The position numbers and the translations under genes are program-made. From NCBI GenBank assembly GCA_914767715.1, contig OU612067.1:27316162-27380161 (forward strand): a stretch of 64,000 nucleotides of DNA, read 5' to 3'. Positions 20,193 through 36,586 of the stretch are shown one piece after another (the stretch's first letter is position 1; each line of letters opens with the position of its first letter). This DNA comes from Membranipora membranacea (Eukaryota; Bryozoa; Gymnolaemata; Cheilostomatida; Membraniporidae). The notes under the pieces are model-generated. The model saw only the letters and a list, made by a program, of their open reading frames with translations. It made no database searches and had not been told where the DNA came from.

Positions 20193-23100
20193 ATGCCTCC
20201 TAAAAGAACAGCATCTATGAGAAGTAAGGCATCCTCAAGTGTCAGTGCCTCTGCTGCCACAACTGGAGGGAGGAAAAGAGGTAGACCAGCTGGTACTTCA
20301 GCTACTGCTGCTGCTAGTCCGGCTAAAAAATCAAAAGTAAGCATCACCACATATTATCTTGTTGTTTTGTAAAGCCAGCTTTAGTGATCAAAGGTGAATT
20401 AGATACAAGCCAGTTTAAAATTTTCATGATTGATATTGATTAGATTAGGACGTCTACATCGGAAGCCTCTCTGTGCATTAAACCACTCTCCACTGTCACA
20501 TCCTTTCCGGGAATCACTCGACCTTTCCTCAAGTTAATCGAAACGCTCTGGAATGCATAATTACATTTATACCTCACATATTTACTTTGTGATATATATG
20601 TTACTTTTATAATAAAACTGTTGCAGTAAGCTTGTTAGCCGTATACTCATCACTTCTAACTTACCTGCTCCATGTTACTTATAGATAGGACACTACTCAC
20701 ACAACACTATACCCGGTATAGTACTAACAGTAGGTGAAGGAGATGTAGGACAGCTTGGCTTGGGCCCCGACACTATGGAGAGGAATCGTCCTGGTGTAGT
20801 AGAACTACCACATAAATGTGTTCAAGTGAGTGAATTTCTCTGATCTGGTAGCAAACTATAAGATTATATTCTGTGTCACCCAGTTCCCGAAAAATAATCT
20901 GGGAATACCCTAGAGGCGGGAGGCTACTTGATACAATTTTCTATCTTAGCATATGAAATTTAGCGGCGCTAACATGAAGTCAACCCCAACTAGCTAAACT
21001 AAACTCTAGCTTATATTCACTCTTCCAGGGCATTAAAGGGAAGGCAAAGAAAACACTTACAAAATTTAATAACTGTATACAAATAACTATGGGAGTGCTG
21101 GGCCTAGACACTTTGTAATAGGTGATGAAATTCGAGTAGGCTTATTAAAGTTATTACAAGTGTGGTAGTTTTCTGATGGAATAAAGTTTTACAAACCTCT
21201 TTGACAACTGTATCATCCTTCTGACTAACTTGTAGAACGATCAATCACAAGCATAATTGACTATGCTTATTCTTTAGGTTTTAGCCGGTGGTATGCACAC
21301 AGCATGTTTGCTTGAGAATGGCGATATTTACACATTTGGTTGTAATGATGAGGGAGCCCTAGGCAGAGACACCAGTGTCGAGGACTCAGAATATAGCCCT
21401 GGTAAACTACAAAGTGATCTCAAATTTATACAGATTAGCGCTGGGGACAGCCACACTGTAAGTAATCATTGGTAAAATCTTCTCTTTCAATCTCTGTATT
21501 ATAAACTCTCTCTGAATGTTGACTATTTATTACTCTTCAGTTAGAGAATGCATAAGTTAGGTAAATATCAGCATACAAGTCCTTTGTGATAACGATTAGT
21601 ACTACTGTCACCTTTGGTGGCTTGAGTTAACTTTAAATTTGTTTATGTAGAAGATAAATAAGAACTTTGAGATCAAGTGACAATTATGATGCCAACAAGT
21701 TTAAAATCTTATGAGGGACAGTATTTTCTATTCTTGGTGACTTGTTCTAATATGAAGATTAGATGCGTTATGGGAATACTGCTGAACTTCCCGCCAAATG
21801 CCAAAACAATTACTGAAGCCAGAATCAAGAACAAATCTTCTGTAATTCCAGCTTTATCTTCTTCATAAATAACAGCGGCAAGAGCTTACAGGCTATCTGT
21901 AATCCTGTCAGTTACTCATTTCAAAAAATTTAACAGAATAATAACTACACTTTCCTTGCAGATAAATTTAATCCCCTATCCCAATAAACACCTGTAATTC
22001 TTGACATGTGACAAGATAATATGATGGGTTTTGTTTTAATGCTCAGGACTGGCAGGATTAGAATGCTGTAATACCTTCTTTCAGTTTCCAATTAAAAAAA
22101 TTTCCCCTGAATTATGAGGAAGTTGTGATAAGATTTGGCTGTCGAAACACATCTCACGTGGCAACAAAATATACTTGTAGGCTAAAATAATAACCTTCAA
22201 TATAATCTTTTGTGCAACAAAAATTGTGGATGGAAAAGTTGTCCAGTCTAAGAATTTTTTTATGACAAACATTGAAAACGGATTGCTAAAAAATTAGTGA
22301 AAATTCGATCTAAATTGTGACAGAATGGTACATGATCCTAGTTCTATGAGATGTTGATATCTTTTTTGTCTCTCTGCGCAAAACATCCATACAATTTTTC
22401 ATGCAATGTCACATCAGTTTGTAGAGAGATTTCTATATCTGTTAGAACATGTTGCTTTTGTTGACAGGCCATGTTGACAGCTGACGGTGAGCTCTATGTA
22501 ACTGGTACATTCCGAGATGCTAACGGATCGATAGGTTTGACAGAGAAAGGTCCAGAGAAGACACCGATACTTTTAGCCTGTGATAATAAAAGAGTTGTGA
22601 AGATAGCCTCGGGGGCCGATCATGTGTTGGCTCTGACTGAGGAGGGGCATTTATACTCTGTGGGTAAGTGGATGCAACGGTCAAATTATCGCACAGTGAA
22701 ATATCTGATTGTCACTTCTTGAGCTCTCAGATATCTAAGTTTGATTAAAGCGAAACTTGTCTGTGGATCTGAAGCGTAATCAGTATTGACAACAAATTGA
22801 GATTATCTTGACTTGTTTTTCAATTTTTTAATATGACTTCAAGACTCCAGTGGATAGTTTTCAACCAATCAATGGAAGCTTTGCAGTTTTATAATGTCGA
22901 TGCTATCTGGTTCTGGAGATATAGAACAACCGGTAGTGATTAGGTTATATCCTCGTTTGAGTCTACTATTACATTCACATAGTCCTCTAACATTGACAGG
23001 TTGTGCAGAGCAAGGACAGCTTGGTCGAGTAGCGGAGAGGTTCTCTGGTAAAGGAGGCCGTAAAGGTTTAAATTTACTACTTACACTCCAACCAATAAAC

Positions 23101-25604
23101 TTCAAAGGGAGCATAAAGAACAAGGGCCCAAAGTAAGTACAAATCTTTTCTATGTTGAGAAGTTTTGACGCCAAATGAATCATAATATACTCAAAAATAT
23201 AAAAAACCAAAACAATTTGCCAATTATGGGGGAAACAAAAGTTAACAGATTCTCATTTTAATTTGTAAATCATGGTCCTTAAAAAACTTGGGCAAATGCA
23301 AAACTGGTAACATTTTGCTTCTCTGACATGGAGTTGCACGACATCAAAGTTCAAGGGACACATAACTCTTGAAATAAAAAAATGGTGGTACCGATATATC
23401 ATATCTGTTTATTTGCCATGAAACGTGTGTTAATTCAGTTTTCTCTTCTTTCTTTATTTTGTTTAGGAGGTAAGTTATGCCTGGTATGCTGCTAGTTAGT
23501 GTTGCTTACTAACTGTTTGTAGTTCTATAGTAACCTACTAATTAGATGATCCTCCTAGTGCTTATGTGGTGGTTGCAACTGGTAGTGGTTAATTCAGAGG
23601 GTCATCATTTGCTGCAATAAAATAACTAGCCAGCAAAGTAATGGATTTTTGTGTGTTTGGCTGAGTCCAGAAGCTCGCCTTCGACCTCGCTCTGACCTGC
23701 TGTTGCTCTAGAACAAATTTGATCTACCTTACCTGCAGTTTTGGTCGCAACCATTTTGTTGGCGACTTGAGCAAGAGCCACTCAAAATGCAGGCATATTG
23801 GGTTAAATTTTATATTCTATTGCTCTAGCAGGTCATGAGTTTATTTAGTTTAGGTTCTGGTTAAATGGCTGCTTTTTTCACCCCAGTGTTCAGCATTGGT
23901 AATCATGTAAATTCGGATATAATTATCTTAGTATGTGCTTATGGTGCTGTATTTTACTTATAGAATCGTTGATATCTGGGCCGGCACATACGTCTCATTC
24001 GCCAAGACTTCCAGCGGTGAGGTGTACGCTTGGGGGCTAAACAACTATTATCAGCTGGGTACAGGTGATATGGAGAATAAATATTTCCCCTGTTTATCTT
24101 CCCTAGCAGCTGACAAAGACTGGACTTGTGTGTCAGCCGGGCAGCACCATAGTGTAGCTGTGAATAAAGCAGGTAAACAGCTGATTTTCTCATTATACAT
24201 AAATATATCTACATCATCTATATCTTTCATTTTTCGGGCTTTATACACTATGTCCGATTTGACCTCCCTATTTAATGAAACCCCTTACACTCGGGTGGAG
24301 TATGCGGATAATTGTCCTTATTCATATTTTTTTGTAATCATCCAATCTGATCAACAATCTATGTATGTCTTTTGGAGATACATAAAACGGAAAAAAGTAA
24401 TCATAATCAAATCACATACATGTACCAAAAGATTTTCACTGTCATTATGGAGACAATTGGTGACCATTGTCGTCAAACTCAATACAATAAAGGTCCTGTT
24501 ATTGGTGTCAGTGCTGTGTCAATATGATGGTTTTCTTTTAGATCCAGGCCAAATTCAAGATATTGCAACCGATCGATAAAATATGTATCCACCAGTATGC
24601 AAACTTGGGTTGGAGTAGGTCTTATAATTTGCTGAGGCCTAAACGACTCTTCAATCTTGAATTGAGTCAGCTGATTAATTTGTTTTCTCATTGATAGAAC
24701 AACCATGACTGTATCTTTCATGTCTCGTCCTGCCAACTTCCTGGTTTTACCATATTATCATTGACATATATGATGTTTCTTTCACTAGGGGAGGTATACA
24801 CACTAGGCAGGGGCACATATGGACAGCTAGGATTGGGAGAATCCACCACAGAAGATGCTCAGGAGCCATCCCGTGTATCTGCACTCATAGAACAGTGTAC
24901 AGCAGTAGAAGCTAGTGCCAGCGTGTCATTCTCCCTTACAACAGACGGCAAAGTATGTCTCTTAGTTTTGATTGTTGTTTCAGTAGTAAAATTGAAATTT
25001 CAAAAATATGAACTGATGTGGTTAGCATATGTACAAATCTAGTATAATCCAATTTGCCTGGATTCAGAGTTTCCAGCTGCCGGTCATACACTAGTAGAAA
25101 TAGTAACGAATGGAATGCAGACAAAGTTGATCTAGTACAAATCCAAGATTCCCGCAGGAAACACGTGCTATGTAAATAGGATTTGTCTTCTCCTTGGTAT
25201 TTGGGATCAGAGAGAGAACAACGACAACAAAAATTCATCTGACACGCTCTCAATCCTATTATTTCACTGCCATCAGAAGAGGAAAGCGGTCCCTTAGGAT
25301 TGTTGCGTCAATTCAATTGAAACCCCTGGCGTTGTGTGAAAATAAACATCACGAAAAAACAAACTTATACCTAGACAAACATTGTTGATATACATTTTAC
25401 TCTTTACTCTAGGCCTATGCTTGGGGAATGGGCACTAGTAAACAACTTAGCAACGGAGAAGAAGACGACCGATTTGAACCGACATTAATGGCAGGAAAAC
25501 AGATAAACGATAGATTAGTACTAATGATCTCAGCTGGAGGACAGCACACAGCACTGCTAGCTAAAGATAAACCTGACTCTGGTGATAAACCACCTTCAGC
25601 ATAA
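20193..25604 (+). CDS. RCC1: RCC1, chromatin-bound guanine nucleotide exchange factor for Ran
   Basis: Eight coding exons, 20193-20336, 20685-20825, 21278-21457, 22468-22663, 23000-23132, 23964-24172, 24789-24952 and 25413-25604, join in frame into 452 residues (human RCC1 has 421). The protein exchanges GDP for GTP on Ran at chromatin, setting the RanGTP gradient for nuclear transport and spindle assembly. Seven-bladed propeller repeats are evident: [70 protein letters not shown] and [11 protein letters not shown]. The first 48 residues are a basic, Ser/Ala-rich tail with RKRGRPAG, an AT-hook-like core. The start MPPKR at 20193 is preferred because removing Met leaves the X-Pro-Lys signal that is alpha-N-methylated in RCC1. 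An in-frame upstream ATG at 20133 adds an unlikely hydrophobic leader. TAATAAA at the stop may be the poly(A) signal. Confidence 0.95.
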
Positions 25605-26080
25605 TAAACAGATACCATAATATACAGCTAAATGCATATACAGCTATATGCATATTAGACAGCCAATATGATACACAGCTAAATTCATAGACAGCTGTAT
25701 GCCCAAATATACAGTTAAATGACCTGTATATAATTAAACCAATTTTTTGTATACTGCATTGGAGACAAGATGGCCGTAACACATTTGAGATATGTCAATG
25801 ATACTTGCATTTCAATTTACTCCTTGTATAGAGCAAATGTCAAAAGTTTACACACATACAAGTATCATGAACTGTTTTGTCTAATAATGCACTCCTCTCT
25901 AATTTTTTGGTATATGATATAAAGAATGAGGTGATGTCATTTACTCCAAAGAAATACATGCTCATATTTTAGTACAACAAATTTTATTGCTTTTAGTCCA
26001 TAACTGAATTCAATCACTTTATATGTGAAAAAAATTGCAGACCAAAACTTTCAGTGATTGTTCAATATATTTCACATCTC
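25605..26080. other. convergent RCC1/COMMD5 3' intergenic region
   Basis: RCC1 (+) and COMMD5 (-) end facing each other here. 25620-25725 has imperfect repeats of ACAGCTAAATGCATA type. AATAAA on the minus strand at 25983-25988 could end the COMMD5 transcript. Confidence 0.45.
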
Positions 26081-26256
26081 CATGTCTTCCTTTATTATCA
26101 TATCAATTACTGTATTACATCCTAGTTCCTGAAACTTTGTCAAAAACATTTCAAACCCATCGCTAAATGTCATACTGGCTGAAGCATTTGGAGCCCCAAA
26201 ATCCATTCTCCATTTGAACAATATAATTGATTTGCATTTTATTTGTACATAATCTA
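26081..26256 (-). pseudogene. decayed partial copy of the COMMD5 COMM domain
   Basis: Read on the minus strand, this segment encodes FKWRMDFG, then SMTFSDGFEMF, then TKFQELGCN and a stop after KEDMEM. It mirrors FKWRIDVG, TMTLSNGDVKNFEM, TKFQELRYN and KEMEDLEKR of the COMMD5 gene that ends 78 bases away. The copy covers only the C-terminal COMM domain, lacks about ten residues in the middle and has lost the N-terminal part. It looks like a tandem 3' duplication of the intact gene that has decayed, or possibly an alternative last exon. Confidence 0.75.
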
Positions 26257-26333
26257 TAGCATGATGCTAAAAGTTGATGGCGAGGTTGTTTTAACCCAGA
26301 ATGTTATTTCCAACTTTACAAGTTAAAATTGTT

Positions 26334-26990
26334 TCAGTCCTGAATTTTAAGTATGCTCCGCTTCTCCAAGTCTTCCATTTCTTTCATAACAGTTGCTACG
26401 TTATATCTAAGTTCTTGAAACTTGGTCACCGACATCTCAAAGTTTTTGACGTCTCCATTGCTCAATGTCATAGTGGCAGCAACCACAGGCTCCAAAACTC
26501 TGTTGAGTGAAGTAGTTGATATACCCACATCTATTCTCCATTTGAAGTCGACTATAGTCGGTTTGCGTGGAGCGCTATTTACAGTTGCCGCTTCTAGTAC
26601 ACCTCTCCGCGAGCCAAACACTGCAGAGCTCAAGTCATCCACCATCTCTTTTGTTAGGTTAAGTGAAGATAGATCTTTAATAAACTGTTCTTTACTCAAT
26701 GCAGCAGCACTACATCTGAATGCTGCTTGAATTGTTTTCAATAGTCCTGCATAAGCTATATGGATGGTCCCTAGAGGAACTGTGTCGGTTGCAAGGCTGT
26801 CCACTTGCTCAGATTTCAAGGCCTTCCCTTCCACTGCTGAAACTGCTAGCCTGAGAAGCTTTTGGAAAATAGATCTGTCAAGTTTGTTTCCTATCTTTTT
26901 CAATGCTAACATGTTTGGAGGAAGTTTTATACCATAAAATGGTAACCTGTCAATGTCTAATTTGCCAGCCTCTTTTCCTGAAGGTGCCAT
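26334..26990 (-). CDS. COMMD5: COMM domain-containing protein 5
   Basis: One uninterrupted exon encodes 218 residues, close to human COMMD5 (224). The N-terminal helical domain begins with IKLPPNM and contains KLDRSIFQKLLRLAVSAVEG. The middle has VFGSRRGVLEA. The C-terminal COMM domain runs from about residue 140 (VDFKWRIDVGISTTSLNRVL) through FEMSVTKFQELRYNVA to KEMEDLEKR. Wording such as FKWRIDV-STS and KFQELRY-VA-V-KEM-DLEKR matches COMMD5 rather than the other nine COMMD paralogues. COMMD5 is a subunit of the Commander/CCC complex, which with Retriever and WASH recycles membrane cargo from endosomes. The lack of introns, unlike all neighbours, could mean an old retrocopy, but no poly-A tail was recognised. 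Confidence 0.93.
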   Translation of the reverse strand: MAPSGKEAGKLDIDRLPFYGIKLPPNMLALKKIGNKLDRSIFQKLLRLAVSAVEGKALKSEQVDSLATDTVPLGTIHIAYAGLLKTIQAAFRCSAAALSKEQFIKDLSSLNLTKEMVDDLSSAVFGSRRGVLEAATVNSAPRKPTIVDFKWRIDVGISTTSLNRVLEPVVAATMTLSNGDVKNFEMSVTKFQELRYNVATVMKEMEDLEKRSILKIQD

Positions 26991-28220
26991 GTTGGTGATT
27001 CCTTTGAAATATAAATCAGCAAGTGAAAAAAAGAGTTTTGGATCACATTCAGTTCACACACCTCTCAAATTTGATCAACAGGAAACTCAATAGGTCACAT
27101 GTCGATCATGTGGCATCTTGTTTTCTAGTAAGATTTCTCTAAACTCTGGTGATTTTGGGGAGTCATCTATCCATTTTGCAATGGGGGGACAACTACCTAC
27201 CCGATCTACAAATTTTATCAATTATTTTGCTCTAGCTCCAACACCCGAGTTCCACTGATATTATCATATTACTACACGTACATGTATTATCAAAGAGAGC
27301 ATATTTGGTCTGGCCATGCACAAGCATCCAGTTTGCCTGCATTTGGATGGAATCCTCTCTACTGATAATGCTGTGGCAAGGCTCTCTGCCTTCGGAGGGA
27401 GGAATGCAATTGAGAATGCAGGTACACACGATCAAACTTGTTCTAGATCTACCAGTTTCTAGTCAGTAAAGTGTTATTTTACCCTCATCCACTCAAATGG
27501 TTAGCTGTTTGTTTTAGAAGTAGTTCATTTTCGTGCTTTACTTCCCGCAAGCATTGTGAGAAATTTAAAGCTGCAAGATTTTGTAGCCTCGTGCTAGCTG
27601 TATCAAGGAGTAACAGGCTCCTTGGTTATATTAAGATAGGATTTCTTCCCAAATAATAGGCTACAGCATATTTCACCACCACTACACATTAATTTGGTGC
27701 TAATTTCTGCATCCAGGTGTTCGACATCATACATACAGCCCACCATATTATTAGGCAGCTTCGAAGCTGCTGTAACTTTCAAGATATTGAACAGGTGGAA
27801 TTGGAGTGATTGTAGTGGTATTTACGTCATATAGTTGGTCTAGTATGTCTAATTATCCATGAATTAAAGCAACACTGAGATTTACTCATAGTTATGTTAT
27901 GAATTATTCTCTCAGTGCATATTTTGCCAAATGGAGAATATGTTATGCACCACACAACACAATTAAGCGGTGAGATACTGTTGTAAAATTGATGACAAGT
28001 TTTTTTTATTGACATTGCTACATGGAAAGTTGAGAACCAGCAAAATTGAGTATTCTTTTGGCTTGATCAGCATTCGTACACCATTTCACATTCACAGCAA
28101 AAATTCTATAAAGCATAGAAAGTTGAAACAAGATTTTATTCAATTGGATGTCAGCACAAATCAGATGATTTTGTAGGACTAGTTTGATGGTGACGATGTC
28201 AGAGGCGGATTCAGACGAGT
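26991..28220. other. intergenic region between COMMD5 and alpha-tubulin
   Basis: No gene recognised. It contains the COMMD5 promoter side and the alpha-tubulin 3' UTR. AATAAA on the minus strand at 28135-28140 lies about 80 bases past the tubulin stop. Confidence 0.5.
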
Positions 28221-32585
<4,365 letters not shown>

Positions 32586-32725
32586 GATGAAGTTGAGTGG
32601 TAGTTGTCTTGAGAGAAGAGGAAAAAGTTCTTTGTCTAAAGTCTGGATGGATTTCTCACGTCTGCCTAGTCAGTGGCTGTGTAAGAAAAGACCCTGCAAT
32701 GTGACCACTGATTCAGTGGGTGAGG

Positions 32726-32824
32726 TATTTATAGGCAGGAAGTGACCTCTCAACCCTTTCCATGTCACTTATTCACTGATTGGTTGCCTGGTGATGATTT
32801 CATATTTTGTGTGCACATGATTGG
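32726..32824 (-). promoter_or_regulatory. alpha-tubulin core promoter: TATA box and two CCAAT boxes
   Basis: On the minus strand, TATAAATA lies at 32733-32726, about 140 bases upstream of the tubulin ATG. CCAAT boxes lie at 32783-32779 and 32824-32820, roughly 46 and 87 bases upstream of the TATA box. This spacing suits a strongly expressed TATA-type promoter with NF-Y sites. Transcription would start near 32700, leaving a short 5' UTR. Confidence 0.72.
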
Positions 32825-32829
32825 TTGCT

Positions 32830-34957
32830 GTGGCAATTTGATTAGGATGATAAGAGTTATAGCATGAGTGAACAACATGAGGTTTATGTCTGATGATTAT
32901 AAATTTAGTGCTATCTCTGTAAGGGATGCACCACATCATTAAGAAGCCTATGAACTTCTATCAAGCTGCAACAAATTGGACAAGACATGACTCATTTTCC
33001 CCAAACCTTGTAACGCTTTCACACGCGACAAGCCAACATAGTGGGTTTAAAAGTAGATTCCCCCAGCTCCAATGTATAGCGTCGCAAAGTTTCAATGCAG
33101 TTATATGTACTCGCTGCAGCAGTGGTGCTACTTGTTAAAATTTGGGACGATTATTAGAGAGTGATCTGCAATTTCGATGTCAATTTATCTCTACATCAGC
33201 ATCATCTTGTTTCTGTTAATTAGTTACCGTCAGGCGTCAGGGTCGCTGTAAGTGGCACAACGTTATCAACCAGCCCCAACCAATCGCGTAAGCTGGGATT
33301 TGGCTGATAGTTAAAAGCCAATGCAAGCAATAATGGCAGTCCTCGAGCATCTTAACCAGGATATCCCAGCTTAGAATGCCCTGGTCACTCACATTTGTAA
33401 ACCAGAACGCAGATTAACTCTTTCGTTTTATCAGATTATTTTAATACGCCCATTAAAATGCATGTAAACAAAAAAAAACATTACAAACAATCTCAACGTA
33501 CTCATGTCATTGTATATAGAAGACCTGCCTGTCGGCAAATCTTTCTCCCGGTCAGCAACTCTTTCACCATACATCCATCAATCACCATTGGTAATCACCA
33601 TATCGAACAAGTTCCAGCTAGAAATACCTTGGCATGCCTTTCTGCAAAAAGCTGAACTTTGATACGATCACTGATGCCATTATAAGTAAAGTAGAGTAGA
33701 GAGACTTTTTAACATCAAGCAGCTAGCCAAGCTGATGGTGAAACCATCCATTACAGTTACCATAAAAGACATTCTCAGTAAGCTTTTCTTGGTATCCCCT
33801 TTCAATAATCATGGTCTTCTATCTACTGAAAACATCCAGAAGTACAACCATGTGATCAAATCTGCATGTCGCCTCAGTCTCGGACAACCTAACAGATGAG
33901 GGGAGGTGAGTGGTGATGGTTTTAGAGTCTTTGAAAAACTTCTCTCTGACATTAAAATATCGCGTAAATGCCACCAAGATTGATCTCCGTGCAGAATGTG
34001 ACCAGTGAAGGAGAGGGCAACTCCAACTGCATGCAAACGGATCTAACTTGATCTAGTTTTTATAACAAACTTTCAAGCTGAATAAATTTCCAATGTACAT
34101 CATAAAACAATGATTTTGTCATGAAATATTGATACATACCAACGGCAAGATTCATAAAAAAACACACACAATCCCCATAAACACATTTACATACCCTGCT
34201 CCTATCATCGGCATTCCGAGTGAGCACACTCTGAAGTCTTCATGGGCATGATTTTTTGGGTCAAAGTTACAATAAAACTTTCAATAATAAATATGTACAA
34301 ATAAGAAACTTTATCTTCTGACTCAAACATCACATAAGACAATACCAACTCTTGTAGGAAATTATATTATATTAGGTATCAATGATTATATTATATATCA
34401 ATGATTATATTAGGTATCAATGATTATATTATATATCAATGACAGGGACACTTTCGGCATGTGGGTATTTTAATTGTATGGCAGATGTTGTGGGCTGCTA
34501 ATAGTTTTTAACGTTGATGACACTCCATTGTCTGTTCAGGGAATTGTTATTTTATGCCAGATGTTTTGGCCACCCGGTTGCTGATAGTTTTATTTTTATA
34601 CATCTCATGTTGAAGAGGTTGGATCCCCTGATGTGTTTTGTGGTCATCAGCTGATATAAAAGCTATGGGGATCAGAGGCATGTCAGTTTTTTGGAGGTAA
34701 AACGTAAAAGCAAACTATACTGTTTGAGAAGCGTCGGTAATTTCTGCATCATCTCTATCGTTCAATCGCAGGTTGGATTACATATCAAAATGGTATATAT
34801 AAACTTAACACACTGGTGAAATTCTTCTCCCCTGACCTCGTAAATAGAACCTAAGTGGTGTACTCATATCGTACAACCAAGGAGTAATTACTTCTTGGTA
34901 CAACATGACAAATAATTGCTTCTGGCACAATATTGTCACATATCTCAGATCATCTCC
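32830..34957. other. gene-free stretch upstream of alpha-tubulin
   Basis: No gene recognised. A short AT-rich tandem repeat (ATTATATTA...TATCAATG units) lies at about 34361-34441. Confidence 0.4.
34361..34441. repeat. AT-rich tandem repeat, units of about 21 bp
   Basis: TATCAATGATTATATTA recurs four times with alternating GG/TA spacers. Confidence 0.75.
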
Positions 34958-35930
34958 ACCATAAACATATAAATACTCTAGACTGGAAACTACTGGCTTA
35001 GAGCGTCTTCTCGAATTCAGTGACACGACGTCACTACGCTATTCACTTTTTCACTGTAGCGCATAGGCCAGAATAGGAGTTATGTCCCCATACATGTAAT
35101 GTAAGAATAAAACAACCAGTTATCTCTAAATATGACCACTAAAACTTGGTACACCCAATGAATTTTATAGAACATATAGTAATAAAGTATAAAATGTGAT
35201 CAGTATATCGTGCAATCAATTATTGTCCGTGCAATAACAACTTTCATTATAGCTGCTTCTGGCCTGAGCAATTTGTATAAAAAATTGTGCATCGACTATT
35301 GTAAATTTAAGGTTTTGCTCAGCATTTTCACTTAATTAACTGCATCTGATCTTTCCAACTGTCGGACATGTAACCGTAAGATGGATAATACTGATGGTCC
35401 TTGAGTATGGTTTAATTTCAAATGTATTTTGTCAACTAAAGGCTTAAAATCTGAGCTCAGAACACAGAGTCTTTGCTCTTCATATTGATTCAGTGATTTT
35501 GCATGATAACTTTGTTAAAGATTAGCTACTTCTGGATCAATCTTACTGGGATTTTAAAATAGCATAAGCTAGGGATTTTGATCTTAGATTGACATGGTAT
35601 TCCTACACATCCCTCTCTGATACACATGTATCAATCGGTGTAAAAATCAACAAATTATAAGCAGTGGAATCTTTCAAATAGCGTTGAGGGTTTATAATCT
35701 CACATATGACGTGGATGTCTAGTGTTTCCCCAACATTTGGCGGGTATTCCTCCTGAGACTTTATTTTTGAAGAACAACAGGTCTCTTCATCGCACAGGAA
35801 ATAAGATTTGATAAAATACCACAATTTAACTCACCTTGTGGGAATAATCCGCTGGCTTGCGACAGGACATGAATAAAATATTTGATAGGGATAAGAAATT
35901 GAACTATTATCATGGATGATTTAAATGCAG

Positions 35931-36111
35931 CCCAGACTGGCCCAATCAATCCAAAGAAAAACTTTTGTTAAGTTAAAGACCTTCAAGAATTAAGCAAGAT
36001 TCTTATCGATTCAAAAAGTGGCCCAGACTGGCCCAATCAATCACATAAATATTGAGTTTAATGTGCATGCTGTAGAGAAAATAAAAGTGGCTCAGACTGG
36101 CCAAATCAATC
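35931..36111. repeat. three direct copies of a 20-bp motif
   Basis: CCCAGACTGGCCCAATCAAT occurs at 35931-35950 and 36022-36041, and with two changes at 36091-36110. The spacings are 91 and 69 bases. Confidence 0.85.
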
Positions 36112-36286
36112 GATAATTTAGTGGCTGTATATTTACCGAGACTTATCTTATCAGACATGGCTGAATATAGGGAGGCAGGTCATCTTGGACGGAATAAGAG
36201 TGTTGCATCCGTTTTCAAAACGGTCTCATGATGAGCGAGGATCCTTGCAAACGATTGATTATTTCCCTCACAACGCTGCTTGCATG

Positions 36287-36586
36287 CTAAGCACAACTGA
36301 ATAATGAGAGATGGCCTGACTCTATAAGCTTTGATAGACTGTGCAGCCGGGCAAGTTCTGGGAATTTAGGACCCAAACCTGTTTTAGGCAATGATCTGAT
36401 TACTCTCTCTGACAAAAGACACACTCCAGAAACTGCTTCGGAAGGGGTTTTGAGTCCACCACTATTCTTAAGTTTGATTAGTGTAGGCATGTCAACTTCC
36501 CTCGCTTTGGCCACATCCTCGACACGAAGGCTACAGCTTAGTTGCATCGTTCTGCTTATGAAACCTACTATCAGAGAAAGAATCAT
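36287..36586 (-). pseudogene. possible transposase C-terminal remnant
   Basis: A 99-residue open stretch contains KNSGGLKTPSEAV followed by SERVIRSLPK. A GGL-x-P-S-x-x-V block near the C-terminus resembles the end of P-element/THAP9-type transposases. It lies between the arms of a long diverged inverted repeat, which fits a degraded DNA transposon. The rest of the transposase is not readable, and the match rests on one short block. Confidence 0.33.
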
